Origin: Nocardia jejuensis NBRC 103114
Lineage (GTDB): Bacteria > Actinomycetota > Actinomycetes > Mycobacteriales > Mycobacteriaceae
Assembly: GCF_001613145.1 (NCBI RefSeq)
Contig: NZ_BDBU01000070.1
Coordinates: 1 to 35,858, forward strand
Reading direction: 5' to 3'
Length of the DNA stretch: 35,858 nucleotides
Shown here: positions 1-35,858 of the stretch, one piece after another
Layout: each line of letters begins with the position of its first letter
How positions within the stretch are numbered: the stretch's first letter is position 1
Program-made: the position numbers and the translations under genes
The notes under the pieces: generated by a model
The model's input: the letters and a program-made list of their open reading frames with translations, nothing else
Databases searched by the model: none
What the model was told of the DNA's origin: nothing

Positions 1-822
1 TTGTTCGAACCGGTCCTGGCGAAACTCGCCCGCCCCGGCATGTGCAATCCGGATGACCCGCAGAGCCCGTTCGCTGACACCGATCATGTGTCCCGGAAAG
101 TTTTGGACGCGGCCGCCAAGCGTGACTCACGGTCGGCGGCGCAACGTAATCATGATGCGCTGCTGGCGTTCCTGCGCCCGGAAATAGGGCCCGGCAAGCT
201 GGGTTCGCATCGTGGTGTGCCGGTCTCGGCGATCTTCACGATGAGTATCGCCGACCTCGAGGAGGCCGCCGGTGTGGTGACGACCGCCTCGGGTGGCACC
301 GTGTCGATCCCGGAAGCCCTCAAGTTGTCGGAGCGGTCCAAGCCGTTCCTGGCGTTGTTCGACCACCACGGCATGCCGCTGCATTTGGGGCGGTCCAAGC
401 GTTTGGCGAATTCATACCAGCGGATGGCGTTGATCGCGTCCGAGCGGGGCTGCACTCGCCCGGGCTGCAATGCTCCGGCGACGTTGTCGGCGGCGCATCA
501 CATCACCGAGCATTCCAAGGGTGGCCCCACCGATATCGAGAACCTCACATTGGCGTGCGATGCGTGTCATGCGTTGGTGCACGACGGTCCGGGTGGCTGG
601 AAAACGATTGTGATGGGCGAGGATTCGGAGTTCCCGGGTCGCACCGGGTGGATAGCGCCGGAGCATATCGATCCGTCCGGGACTCCGAAGGTGAATCATC
701 GTCATCATCCCGGGGAGATGCTCGCGGCTGCTCAAGCGCGTCGTCTCGAGCGTAAGCGGCGTGAGAAAGTCTGCCGCCAGGGGTTGTTGGCGCATCGCGC
801 GAAACCTTTCCCGCGCAGTTAG
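1..822 (+). CDS. DUF222 / 13E12-family HNH endonuclease, 3' part (5' end outside window)
   Basis: The visible 273 residues are the C-terminal part of a DUF222 protein ending in an HNH nuclease domain. The frame is open at base 1, and the first codon (TTG) is probably internal, because family members normally carry a further 150-250 N-terminal residues of DUF222. A typical DUF222 block is present (LAKLARPGMCNPDD, then RDSRSAAQRNHDALL at about residues 41-55). The HNH part has a zinc pair C151/C156, the H166-H167 motif, N181, and C186/C189-H190 with H194. The family is often multicopy in actinomycetes and was first noted as the mycobacterial REP13E12 repeat. A DNA-cleaving role is assumed from the motif; the biological role is not known. 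The gene has no evident link to the NRPS and is followed by its own terminator. Confidence 0.85.
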   Translation: MFEPVLAKLARPGMCNPDDPQSPFADTDHVSRKVLDAAAKRDSRSAAQRNHDALLAFLRPEIGPGKLGSHRGVPVSAIFTMSIADLEEAAGVVTTASGGTVSIPEALKLSERSKPFLALFDHHGMPLHLGRSKRLANSYQRMALIASERGCTRPGCNAPATLSAAHHITEHSKGGPTDIENLTLACDACHALVHDGPGGWKTIVMGEDSEFPGRTGWIAPEHIDPSGTPKVNHRHHPGEMLAAAQARRLERKRREKVCRQGLLAHRAKPFPRS

Positions 823-841
823 AGCGTTTGCGCTTCACGAG

Positions 842-893
842 AACCCAGGTACACCGGTTCCCTTCGGGGATCGGTGCTGCCTGGGTTGTTTTC
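842..893 (+). terminator. Rho-independent terminator of the HNH gene (UUCG tetraloop)
   Basis: AACCCAGG (842-849) pairs with CCTGGGTT (880-887), CACCG (852-856) with CGGTG (872-876), and TCCC (859-862) with GGGA (867-870), around a TTCG tetraloop at 863-866. GTTTTC follows the stem directly. It starts 20 nt after the HNH stop codon. Confidence 0.85.
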
Positions 894-1292
894 GTGCCCT
901 GCCGCGCTCATGCGGGCATCTCTGGGCTCGAGATCCAGCGAGGTTCCGCACCCGCAACGGTGTGACCCAAGATGTGAAGAGCGGAAAAGATGGCAGTGCT
1001 GGTCATTTCGCCTGCCGTACCCGACCTGGGCTCCCCCGTTGGGAGCCGTGATCTCTCGTCCCAGCCTGGCTGAAAGGCTGTGGTCACCTCGCGAGACAAA
1101 GACTCAGAGACTCACAACCCAGCCCCTTCGCACGACCAGCCATCTAGAAATTTGTGCCTCCGGACAGCGAGGTTCCCGGCCTTGGTTCTTGCTCTTGGTT
1201 CTTGCTCTTCGTCTTTGCCCTTCTTCTTCCATGCGTCTTTGTTCTTGTTCTTGTTCTTGTATCCCCCTCTCCCACATCCCGCCCCACCCACC
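894..1292. other. Intergenic stretch without a recognisable gene
   Basis: I see no gene here with a plausible start, ribosome site and coding bias. The left part (894-1180) shows no structure I can name. The right part is strongly pyrimidine-rich on the plus strand and contains the tandem repeats listed separately. It is also the 3' flank of the MarR gene, whose transcript would be purine-rich here. Confidence 0.6.
1181..1258. repeat. Short pyrimidine-rich tandem repeats
   Basis: CTTGGTTCTTGCT occurs twice in direct tandem (1181-1193 and 1194-1206). GTTCTT occurs three times in tandem (1241-1258). Between them the strand is almost pure T/C with scattered G. Composition is far lower in GC than the surrounding sequence. 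It looks like slippage-generated low-complexity DNA downstream of the MarR gene. Confidence 0.7.
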
Positions 1293-1766
1293 TCACTCCG
1301 ACGTGTGAAATGCCTCAGGACTGGCGACATCTCGAACAGTCCGAAGGCTTGCCACCAGCACCTCCAACTGCTCAGGCGTGAAGAGCCCGGTGAACCACCG
1401 CTCCACCCCTTCGAGATACGCGGGAAGCACCCGAGCCACCCGCGTGGCCCCGGCCGCGCTCAATACGGCATACGCACTGCGCCGATCCGACGGATCGGCC
1501 TCGCGCCGCACGAACCCGTTCCGCTCCAGCCGATCAACGAGCCGAGTGACGCCGCTCGTGGAGAGATTGGTCTGGGTTGCCAGGTCCGTCATGCGGAGCT
1601 TGCGACCAGGCGAACGACTCAGGCGCATCAGGGCATTCAGATCGAGGCCGGACAGTCCGTTGGCCTTCCAGGTCGGCTCCAACCGGGCTACCAACCCGTC
1701 GTGCGCCTCGTACAGAAGACCGATCGCGGTCAGCCGGGGGTCGTTGAAAAGATGCTTGGGGTCCAC
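1293..1766 (-). CDS. MarR-family transcriptional regulator
   Basis: A winged-helix repressor of 157 residues from the GTG at 1766. The DNA-binding part covers about residues 58-106 (RMTDLATQTNLSTSGVTRLV recognition region, then the DPSDRR wing), flanked by the N- and C-terminal helices that form the dimer interface in this family. The frame is open further upstream, with a GTG at 1811 and a TTG at 1820. I prefer 1766 because homologues usually begin just before the HLFxDPRL segment. The TTG at 1820 also lies inside a palindrome that looks like the operator. No Shine-Dalgarno precedes 1766, but TACGCT ends 7 nt before it, as in leaderless actinobacterial genes. It is divergent from the hydrolase gene at 1876, so autoregulation and control of that gene are likely. 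The ligand is unknown. Confidence 0.85.
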   Translation of the reverse strand: MDPKHLFNDPRLTAIGLLYEAHDGLVARLEPTWKANGLSGLDLNALMRLSRSPGRKLRMTDLATQTNLSTSGVTRLVDRLERNGFVRREADPSDRRSAYAVLSAAGATRVARVLPAYLEGVERWFTGLFTPEQLEVLVASLRTVRDVASPEAFHTSE

Positions 1767-1773
1767 GGTGAGC

Positions 1774-1779
1774 AGCGTA
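1774..1779 (-). promoter_or_regulatory. Possible -10 element of a leaderless MarR transcript
   Basis: TACGCT fits the TANNNT actinobacterial -10 pattern. It ends 7 nt before the GTG at 1766, the spacing expected when transcription starts at the start codon. No convincing -35 is visible, so this rests on the -10 and the absence of a ribosome site. Confidence 0.3.
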
Positions 1780-1804
1780 AACCAACCTTTTGCATTGGGG
1801 ATAG

Positions 1805-1832
1805 TTGACACGCGGAACAATTTCGGTAGATT
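1805..1832 (+). promoter_or_regulatory. Promoter of the SGNH hydrolase gene
   Basis: A perfect TTGACA -35 (1805-1810) is followed after 16 nt by TAGATT (1827-1832, four of six matches to TATAAT, including the TA...T positions). The hydrolase start codon lies 43 nt after the -10. The spacer and -10 are covered by the palindrome at 1816-1835. Confidence 0.6.
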
Positions 1833-1835
1833 GTT
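1816..1835. promoter_or_regulatory. Perfect palindrome, candidate MarR operator
   Basis: AACAAT (1816-1821), an 8-nt spacer, then ATTGTT (1830-1835). Half-site length and spacing suit a MarR dimer. It overlaps the spacer and -10 of the plus-strand promoter, so binding would block RNA polymerase at the hydrolase gene. Confidence 0.6.
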
Positions 1836-1875
1836 GCTCTAGCAGTATTCCTCATGACAACTACTTGGAGGTCCG

Positions 1876-3009
1876 ATGTCCGAGTCGCAGCAGTGGGTCG
1901 CCGCTTTCCGTGCCCCACTGGTGAATCCGGCCGAGCAGATTCGACTCGCCGAACCGCGCGGGTTCGCGGACGAGACGATCCGACAGGTCGCGCACCTCGC
2001 CGGTGGCGGATCGCAGGTGCGGGTGCGGCTGACCAACCGGTACTCGGAACGGGAACTGGTGATCGGGTCGGCGCGAATCGCGCTGCGGAAGAACGGGAAC
2101 GAGATCGCGGTCGATACCGACTCCGCACTCCGGTTCGACGGGGCGGCCACCGTTCGGATCGCGGCTGGTGCGGATGTGGTCAGCGACCCGGTCGACCTCG
2201 CGGTGGACTCCGGGACCGATGTCGTTGTGAGCCTGTACTTCCCGGAGGAGACCGGGTTGGCCGCCTTCGCGCATCTGCCGGTGGAGACCGGATGGATCGT
2301 GGCCGGGGATCACACCGGTGACGGAGTGCTGGTCGACGCGGAGGAGAGCACCTCTCGGTTCTTCCTCACCGGTGTCGACGTGCTCGCCGAGTCGGAGACT
2401 CCGGTCCTGGTCGCGTTCGGCGACTCCTGGTTCGAGGGGGTCGGCTCCGCGCACGGCGGGAACCGGCGTTCGGTGGATGTGCTCAGCGAGCGGCTGGCAC
2501 GCGGGTGGGCGGTCAATCAGGGCATCGGCGGGAGCCGGCTCCTGACCGATCAGGTCGCGGAGCACGGGCTGGCCCGATTCGAGCGAGATGTGCCGGCAGT
2601 GCCGGGAGTTCGCGCGGTGTGGGTCAATTTCGGAATCAACGATCTGATTCTGGCGGGCGCCGCTTCCTCGGACGATCTGATCGCCGGATTCACCGAGTTG
2701 GCGCGGCTGGCGCACGCGGCCGGACTGCCGATCTTCGTCGACACCATCGGGCCGTTCGGCGGGGCCATCTACCCGGGACTCAGCGTCGAGGACGGAAAGC
2801 CGGTGCGGCGGGCGGTGAACGAATGGCTGCGTCGGACCGACGTGTTCGACGCGGTGTTCGATGTCGCCGCGGCGGTGGAGAATCCGGAGCATCCCGACTT
2901 CATTCGCCCCGAATTCGACAGCGGCGACGGGATGCACCTGAACGATGCGGGGCATCGGGCAATGGCGGAGACGGTGGACCTCGCCGCACTTCCGGCAGTG
3001 TTCCACTGA
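1876..3009 (+). CDS. SGNH/GDSL-family hydrolase (esterase/lipase-like)
   Basis: 377 residues. The start is the ATG at 1876, preceded by GGAGG at 1867-1871. The first 160 or so residues form the beta-rich domain often fused to SGNH hydrolases (QVRVRLTNRYSERELVIGSA). The catalytic domain has block I FGDSW with nucleophile S184, block II NQGIGGS (about 214-220), block III NFGINDL with N255, and block V with D351 and H354 (DGMHLNDAGH). The catalytic residues are therefore complete. No signal peptide or membrane segment is seen at the N-terminus (MSESQQWVAAF), although many relatives are secreted. Substrate is unknown; an ester or acylated carbohydrate is likely from the family. It is divergent from the MarR gene with a shared promoter region, which suggests induction by a small molecule. 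A direct role in the NRPS pathway is not indicated. Confidence 0.9.
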   Translation: MSESQQWVAAFRAPLVNPAEQIRLAEPRGFADETIRQVAHLAGGGSQVRVRLTNRYSERELVIGSARIALRKNGNEIAVDTDSALRFDGAATVRIAAGADVVSDPVDLAVDSGTDVVVSLYFPEETGLAAFAHLPVETGWIVAGDHTGDGVLVDAEESTSRFFLTGVDVLAESETPVLVAFGDSWFEGVGSAHGGNRRSVDVLSERLARGWAVNQGIGGSRLLTDQVAEHGLARFERDVPAVPGVRAVWVNFGINDLILAGAASSDDLIAGFTELARLAHAAGLPIFVDTIGPFGGAIYPGLSVEDGKPVRRAVNEWLRRTDVFDAVFDVAAAVENPEHPDFIRPEFDSGDGMHLNDAGHRAMAETVDLAALPAVFH

Positions 3010-3031
3010 CCCTCCGGGGCATTCCACTGGC

Positions 3032-3056
3032 GCTCCGGAATTCAGCTACCCGGAGC
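3032..3056. terminator. Hairpin between convergent genes (first)
   Basis: GCTCCGG (3032-3038) pairs with CCGGAGC (3050-3056) across an 11-nt loop. It lies 23 nt after the hydrolase stop. There is no T tract, so function as a terminator is inferred from position. Confidence 0.45.
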
Positions 3057-3060
3057 CCGG

Positions 3061-3091
3061 GCGGCTACGCACCCCCGATGCGCGTAGCCGC
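3061..3091. terminator. Hairpin between convergent genes (second, 10-bp perfect stem)
   Basis: GCGGCTACGC (3061-3070) pairs with GCGTAGCCGC (3082-3091) across an 11-nt loop. It sits between the stop codons of the hydrolase (plus) and the ABC permease (minus) and could serve both. T tracts are lacking, as is common in GC-rich actinomycetes. Confidence 0.6.
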
Positions 3092-3133
3092 GAAACCCCG
3101 TCACGCGCGAAAGCGACTGGTGTTCATCGCAGC

Positions 3134-4702
3134 TCAGCGCGGCTTCACGGTGGCGAGGATCTCGGGGCCGCGCGTTTCCAGGCGGGTGGTCCCGAGACGG
3201 ATTCCCGCCATCGCAGCCAACCCGCCCACGAGCAGGCCCAGCGGTAGCGCCGCCCACTGCACGAACGGATTGTCCAGAGCGAGACCGATTCCCAGGACGG
3301 CCAGCACCGGTATCGACAGAACCACCTGTCCGATGCCGACGGTGAACTGCATGAGCACCTTCACACAGCCGGGATTCCCGGACCCGGCGAACGGGTTACC
3401 CCGTTGCGGCGGAAGCGGATACGCCGCGTAGGTGGACAGGATCGCGATACCGGCCACGCCCACCCCCAGCAGCACCGGCAGGATCGACAGCGCCCACGGG
3501 TACAGCTTCGCCAGCCCCAGCACACCGGGCAGGATCAGGGTGGAGATCAAGGCGATCGGAGTCACCAGCAGCAACCAGGCGATCAATCGTCCGCGCAGGT
3601 CCGCGCGCGCCGCACCGGGGGTGACGATGGTCTGCCAGACCGCGGTGCCGTCCAGGCCGTACAGGTTGGTCGCGGCCATGGCCGCCAGCCAGACCACGAA
3701 ACCACCGGAGAACGGCACGATCGCACCGCTGCCGTTCTTGATCGCGAGGAAGATCGGCAGGACGAATCCGATGAGCAGCAGCGGCAGCAGGGTCGCGCGA
3801 CGGCGACTGTCGCGCCACCAGGTGCGCAGTTCCTTGGTGACGACCGCGCCGACCGGAGTCGGCGGCACGAAGCGATCCAGCAGCCCGGAGCCGCTGTCGA
3901 GAATCTGACCCGCCGGTGCGGGAGGCGTGGTGAGGCGGCGGCGCAGCAACACCGCCCACGACTGCCACAGCACCACGGACAGCACCGCCAGGCCCAGCAG
4001 TGGCAGCACCGCCATCAGCGCATCGCCGCGTCCGGCGGACTCCACCGCGTACGGCGCCCAGCCGGACGGCGCGGCGCGCAGGGCGGTGGCGAGGCCGCTC
4101 GGCGCATCCTCCAGTGCCGGCCCGAGATTCGTGACGAGCAGGTTGAGCGGGTAGTACGCGAGGCCGATCAGACCGGCGAACAGCACGCCCAGATCCTTGC
4201 CGCGCCGCGAGCGCATGGCGGCGCCCAGCCAGGCCACCACGACCCGCGCGAGCAGCACCACGAACACCAGTTGCAGGACCGCTCCCACGATCGCGACGAG
4301 GGTCGCCGCCAGGCCGAGCGACGCGGCCAGTCCCACGAGTCCGCCGAATGCGATGAGGTTGACCACGGGCGCGGGGCCCACGAACGCGGCCGCCGCCAAT
4401 CCGGTGGCCAGCTGCCGATCCGTCAGCGGCAGCAGCCGAAACTGTTCGGGCTGAAGGGTTTCGTCGCTGCTGCCGGTCAGCACCGGACCGCAGATCCAGC
4501 CCAGCGTCCACGCCGCGTAGAGCGCGGCGGCGATGGTCACTCCCCCGCGCACGGTGTCGTGGCCGACACCGATGATCACCGCGGTCAGGATGGCCGCGAT
4601 CAGCCCGACGATGGTGCCGAGCCAGAAGTTGACCGCCGCCCGTCCGCCGCGCAGCGCTCTCGAGGTGATGCGCAGGCGCATTCGAATCAGGACGCCAACC
4701 AC
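3134..4702 (-). CDS. ABC transporter permease, ABC-2-like, about 12 TM segments
   Basis: 522 residues, hydrophobic, with about 12 predicted membrane spans by eye (roughly residues 27-47, 53-75, 101-125, 130-160, 171-191, 228-253, 304-322, 329-349, 373-396, 402-424, 450-474, 482-503). A cytosolic loop around 255-302 is rich in Arg and Pro (LRRRL, TKELRTWWRDSRRR). The TKEL...WWRD motif before the second half is typical of large exporter permeases that partner a single ATPase. The GTG at 4702 is used as start; it overlaps the ATPase stop codon by 16 nt, so translation is probably coupled. The protein has no nucleotide-binding domain of its own. With the ATPase it would form an export complex in the cytoplasmic membrane. 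Substrate is not known; the NRPS peptide is one candidate because of gene order. Confidence 0.8.
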   Translation of the reverse strand: MVGVLIRMRLRITSRALRGGRAAVNFWLGTIVGLIAAILTAVIIGVGHDTVRGGVTIAAALYAAWTLGWICGPVLTGSSDETLQPEQFRLLPLTDRQLATGLAAAAFVGPAPVVNLIAFGGLVGLAASLGLAATLVAIVGAVLQLVFVVLLARVVVAWLGAAMRSRRGKDLGVLFAGLIGLAYYPLNLLVTNLGPALEDAPSGLATALRAAPSGWAPYAVESAGRGDALMAVLPLLGLAVLSVVLWQSWAVLLRRRLTTPPAPAGQILDSGSGLLDRFVPPTPVGAVVTKELRTWWRDSRRRATLLPLLLIGFVLPIFLAIKNGSGAIVPFSGGFVVWLAAMAATNLYGLDGTAVWQTIVTPGAARADLRGRLIAWLLLVTPIALISTLILPGVLGLAKLYPWALSILPVLLGVGVAGIAILSTYAAYPLPPQRGNPFAGSGNPGCVKVLMQFTVGIGQVVLSIPVLAVLGIGLALDNPFVQWAALPLGLLVGGLAAMAGIRLGTTRLETRGPEILATVKPR

Positions 4703-5529
4703 GACAGCCCCTCCTCGCCGCCGATCCGGCCGCCCACCAGGCGCACGAAAGCTTCCTCGAGTGTGCCCTCACCGCGAACCTCGGCGACGGTTCCCCCTGC
4801 GACCACCTTGCCGTGACTGATCACCGCGACGCGATCGCACATGCTCTCCACCAGCGCCATCACATGGCTGGACAGCACAACCGACCCACCCGCCGCGACG
4901 AAACGCTGCAGGATCGTGCGAATCGTGGAGGCGGACACGGGGTCCACGGCTTCGAAGGGCTCGTCGAGCACCAGGAGTTTGGGCGCGTGCAGCAGCGCGG
5001 TGGCGAGGCCGATCTTCTTGCGCATACCGGCCGAATAGTCCACCACCACAGTGTTTTCGGCGTCGGTCAGTTCCAGCACGCTGAGCAGTTCCTGCGCCCG
5101 CTCCCCCACCGTGGCCTTGTCCATGCCGCGCAGCAGGCCGGTGAAGGTGAGCAGTTCGCGGCCGGTCAGGCGCTCGGGCAGCGAGAGACCGTCGGGCAGC
5201 ACGCCGACAACGGTCTTGGCGCGCACCGGATCCGCCCACACGTCGGTGCCGAAGATATGCGCGGACCCGTGGTCCGGGCGCAGCAGGCCGACCGCCATCG
5301 ACAGGGTCGTGGTCTTGCCCGCGCCGTTGGGGCCGACCAGGCCGAAGAACGAGCCCGGCGGCACGGACAGGCTCACGCCCTCCACCACCCACGGGCCGCC
5401 GAAGGCCTTGAAGAGCCCGTTCAGCGCGAGCGCCGGCGCGACTGCACCGCTGCCCGCCGCAACACCGCCTGCCGCATCGTTCCCGCCCGCACCGTTCACG
5501 AGCCCGCCGTCCACTACCCCGTCGGTCAT
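4687..5529 (-). CDS. ABC transporter ATP-binding protein
   Basis: 280 residues from the ATG at 5529, which has GAGGAGG a few bases upstream; an in-frame upstream start at 5568 has no such site. Residues 1-33 are a Gly/Ala-rich, probably disordered lead. The nucleotide-binding domain then shows Walker A GPNGAGKT (66-73), a signature YSAGMRKK (165-172, SAGM in place of the usual SGGQ), Walker B LLVLDE (185-190), D-loop (194-196) and H-loop H222. Variants such as SAGM are common in ABC-2 drug and peptide exporters of the DrrA/CcmA group. The reading frame overlaps the permease gene, so the two form one operon. The NRPS lies upstream on the same strand. A role in exporting or giving tolerance to the peptide is an inference from position only. 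Confidence 0.88.
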   Translation of the reverse strand: MTDGVVDGGLVNGAGGNDAAGGVAAGSGAVAPALALNGLFKAFGGPWVVEGVSLSVPPGSFFGLVGPNGAGKTTTLSMAVGLLRPDHGSAHIFGTDVWADPVRAKTVVGVLPDGLSLPERLTGRELLTFTGLLRGMDKATVGERAQELLSVLELTDAENTVVVDYSAGMRKKIGLATALLHAPKLLVLDEPFEAVDPVSASTIRTILQRFVAAGGSVVLSSHVMALVESMCDRVAVISHGKVVAGGTVAEVRGEGTLEEAFVRLVGGRIGGEEGLSWLAS

Positions 5530-5684
5530 AACCCCTCCTCGCGGCGCCACACGGCGTCGTCGACTCACGATACGTGCGGGAGGTCGATTCGGTTCGAAGG
5601 TGACGCGCGGAGAGGATCCGCATGTGACACAGCTGACCAGCGGCGAAGCCGGTGCCGTGCGCAGCGGATTCGGGTGCGGAACGG

Positions 5685-5717
5685 GAAGACCCCCTGGCCG
5701 TCGGGCAGGGGGTCTTC
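5685..5717 (-). terminator. Hairpin after the NRPS gene (12-bp perfect stem)
   Basis: GAAGACCCCCTG (5685-5696) pairs perfectly with CAGGGGGTCTTC (5706-5717) around a 9-nt loop. It lies about 80 nt beyond the NRPS stop codon and 155 nt before the ATPase start. There is no T tract on the minus strand, so it may terminate, attenuate or stabilise the NRPS message. The rest of 5530-5797 holds no gene, and I could not identify a convincing promoter for the ABC operon. Confidence 0.65.
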
Positions 5718-5797
5718 GGGGCCGCTCCGGTCGAGCCGCACGCCATCAGGATCACGCCGGGTTCGTCCGAATCGTTCTCAGGACAGCCGATTCACGC

Positions 5798-35858
<30,061 letters not shown>

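Noticed and set aside
1181..1258. CRISPR array or iteron origin
   Set aside because: Units are 6 and 13 bp, directly abutting and low-complexity; there are no spacers and no replication gene.
1112..1330. Minus-strand frame encoding a KNKNKNK/KKKGKDEEQE-rich peptide
   Set aside because: It only reads through the pyrimidine tandem repeats, overlaps the end of the MarR gene, and has no ribosome site or domain.
1767..1820. Upstream extension of the MarR protein to TTG 1820 or GTG 1811
   Set aside because: The added 15-18 residues resemble no MarR N-terminus. The TTG also lies inside the candidate operator.
5530..5568. Upstream extension of the ABC ATPase to the start at 5568
   Set aside because: The ATG at 5529 has a GAGGAGG site at suitable distance, while the upstream start has none.
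5530..5684. Promoter for the ABC operon in the NRPS-ATPase gap
   Set aside because: TATCGT-like and TTCGAA-like hexamers exist, but the spacing (20 nt) is poor, so I do not call it.

Overview
The window is GC-rich DNA with actinobacterial features throughout. These are a DUF222/13E12-type HNH endonuclease, GTG/TTG starts, long open antisense frames caused by third-position GC, and an NRPS whose domains resemble those of Nocardia, Rhodococcus and mycobacteria. I infer a member of the Mycobacteriales, most likely Nocardia or a close relative; no marker in the window proves the genus.

Left end (1-3130): the 3' part of a DUF222-HNH gene is closed by a strong UUCG-loop terminator. A gene-free stretch with short pyrimidine-rich tandem repeats follows. 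Next is a divergent pair, a MarR-family regulator (minus) and an SGNH/GDSL hydrolase (plus). Their shared intergenic region holds a TTGACA-type promoter overlapped by a perfect AACAAT-N8-ATTGTT palindrome, so the hydrolase gene is probably the MarR target. Two hairpins separate the hydrolase from the convergent genes to its right.

Middle (3134-5797): an ABC ATPase and a 12-TM permease on the minus strand have overlapping reading frames (16 nt) and form a two-gene exporter operon. A 12-bp perfect hairpin separates this operon from the gene upstream of it.

Right (5798-35858, 84% of the window): one uninterrupted minus-strand NRPS gene runs off the right edge, with at least 10,019 visible codons (more than 1 MDa). 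Domain order is A1-T1 / C2-A2-T2-E2 / C3-A3-T3 / C4-A4-T4 / C5-A5-T5 / C6-A6-T6 / C7-A7-T7 / C8-A8-T8-E8 / C9 / degenerate A9 fragment. All eight T domains keep the Ser, all eight A domains keep the A10 Lys, and all eight C and both E domains keep HHxxxDG. Hand-read specificity codes give Thr (module 1) and Ser (modules 3 and 5). Codes I cannot assign are in module 4, modules 6 and 7 (identical to each other) and the related hydrophobic-looking modules 2 and 8, both followed by epimerases. The predicted backbone is Thr - D-X2 - Ser - X4 - Ser - X6 - X6 - D-X8, then a condensation domain with no working partner. No thioesterase or reductase is visible.

How they may work together: the ABC pair lies directly downstream of the NRPS in the same orientation and is a candidate exporter or immunity system for the peptide. 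The points that deserve most attention are the dead-end C9-A9 terminus, the duplicated A6/A7 pair with an unrecognised code, and slippage-type repeat insertions at one recurrent position in several C domains and at the start of A4.
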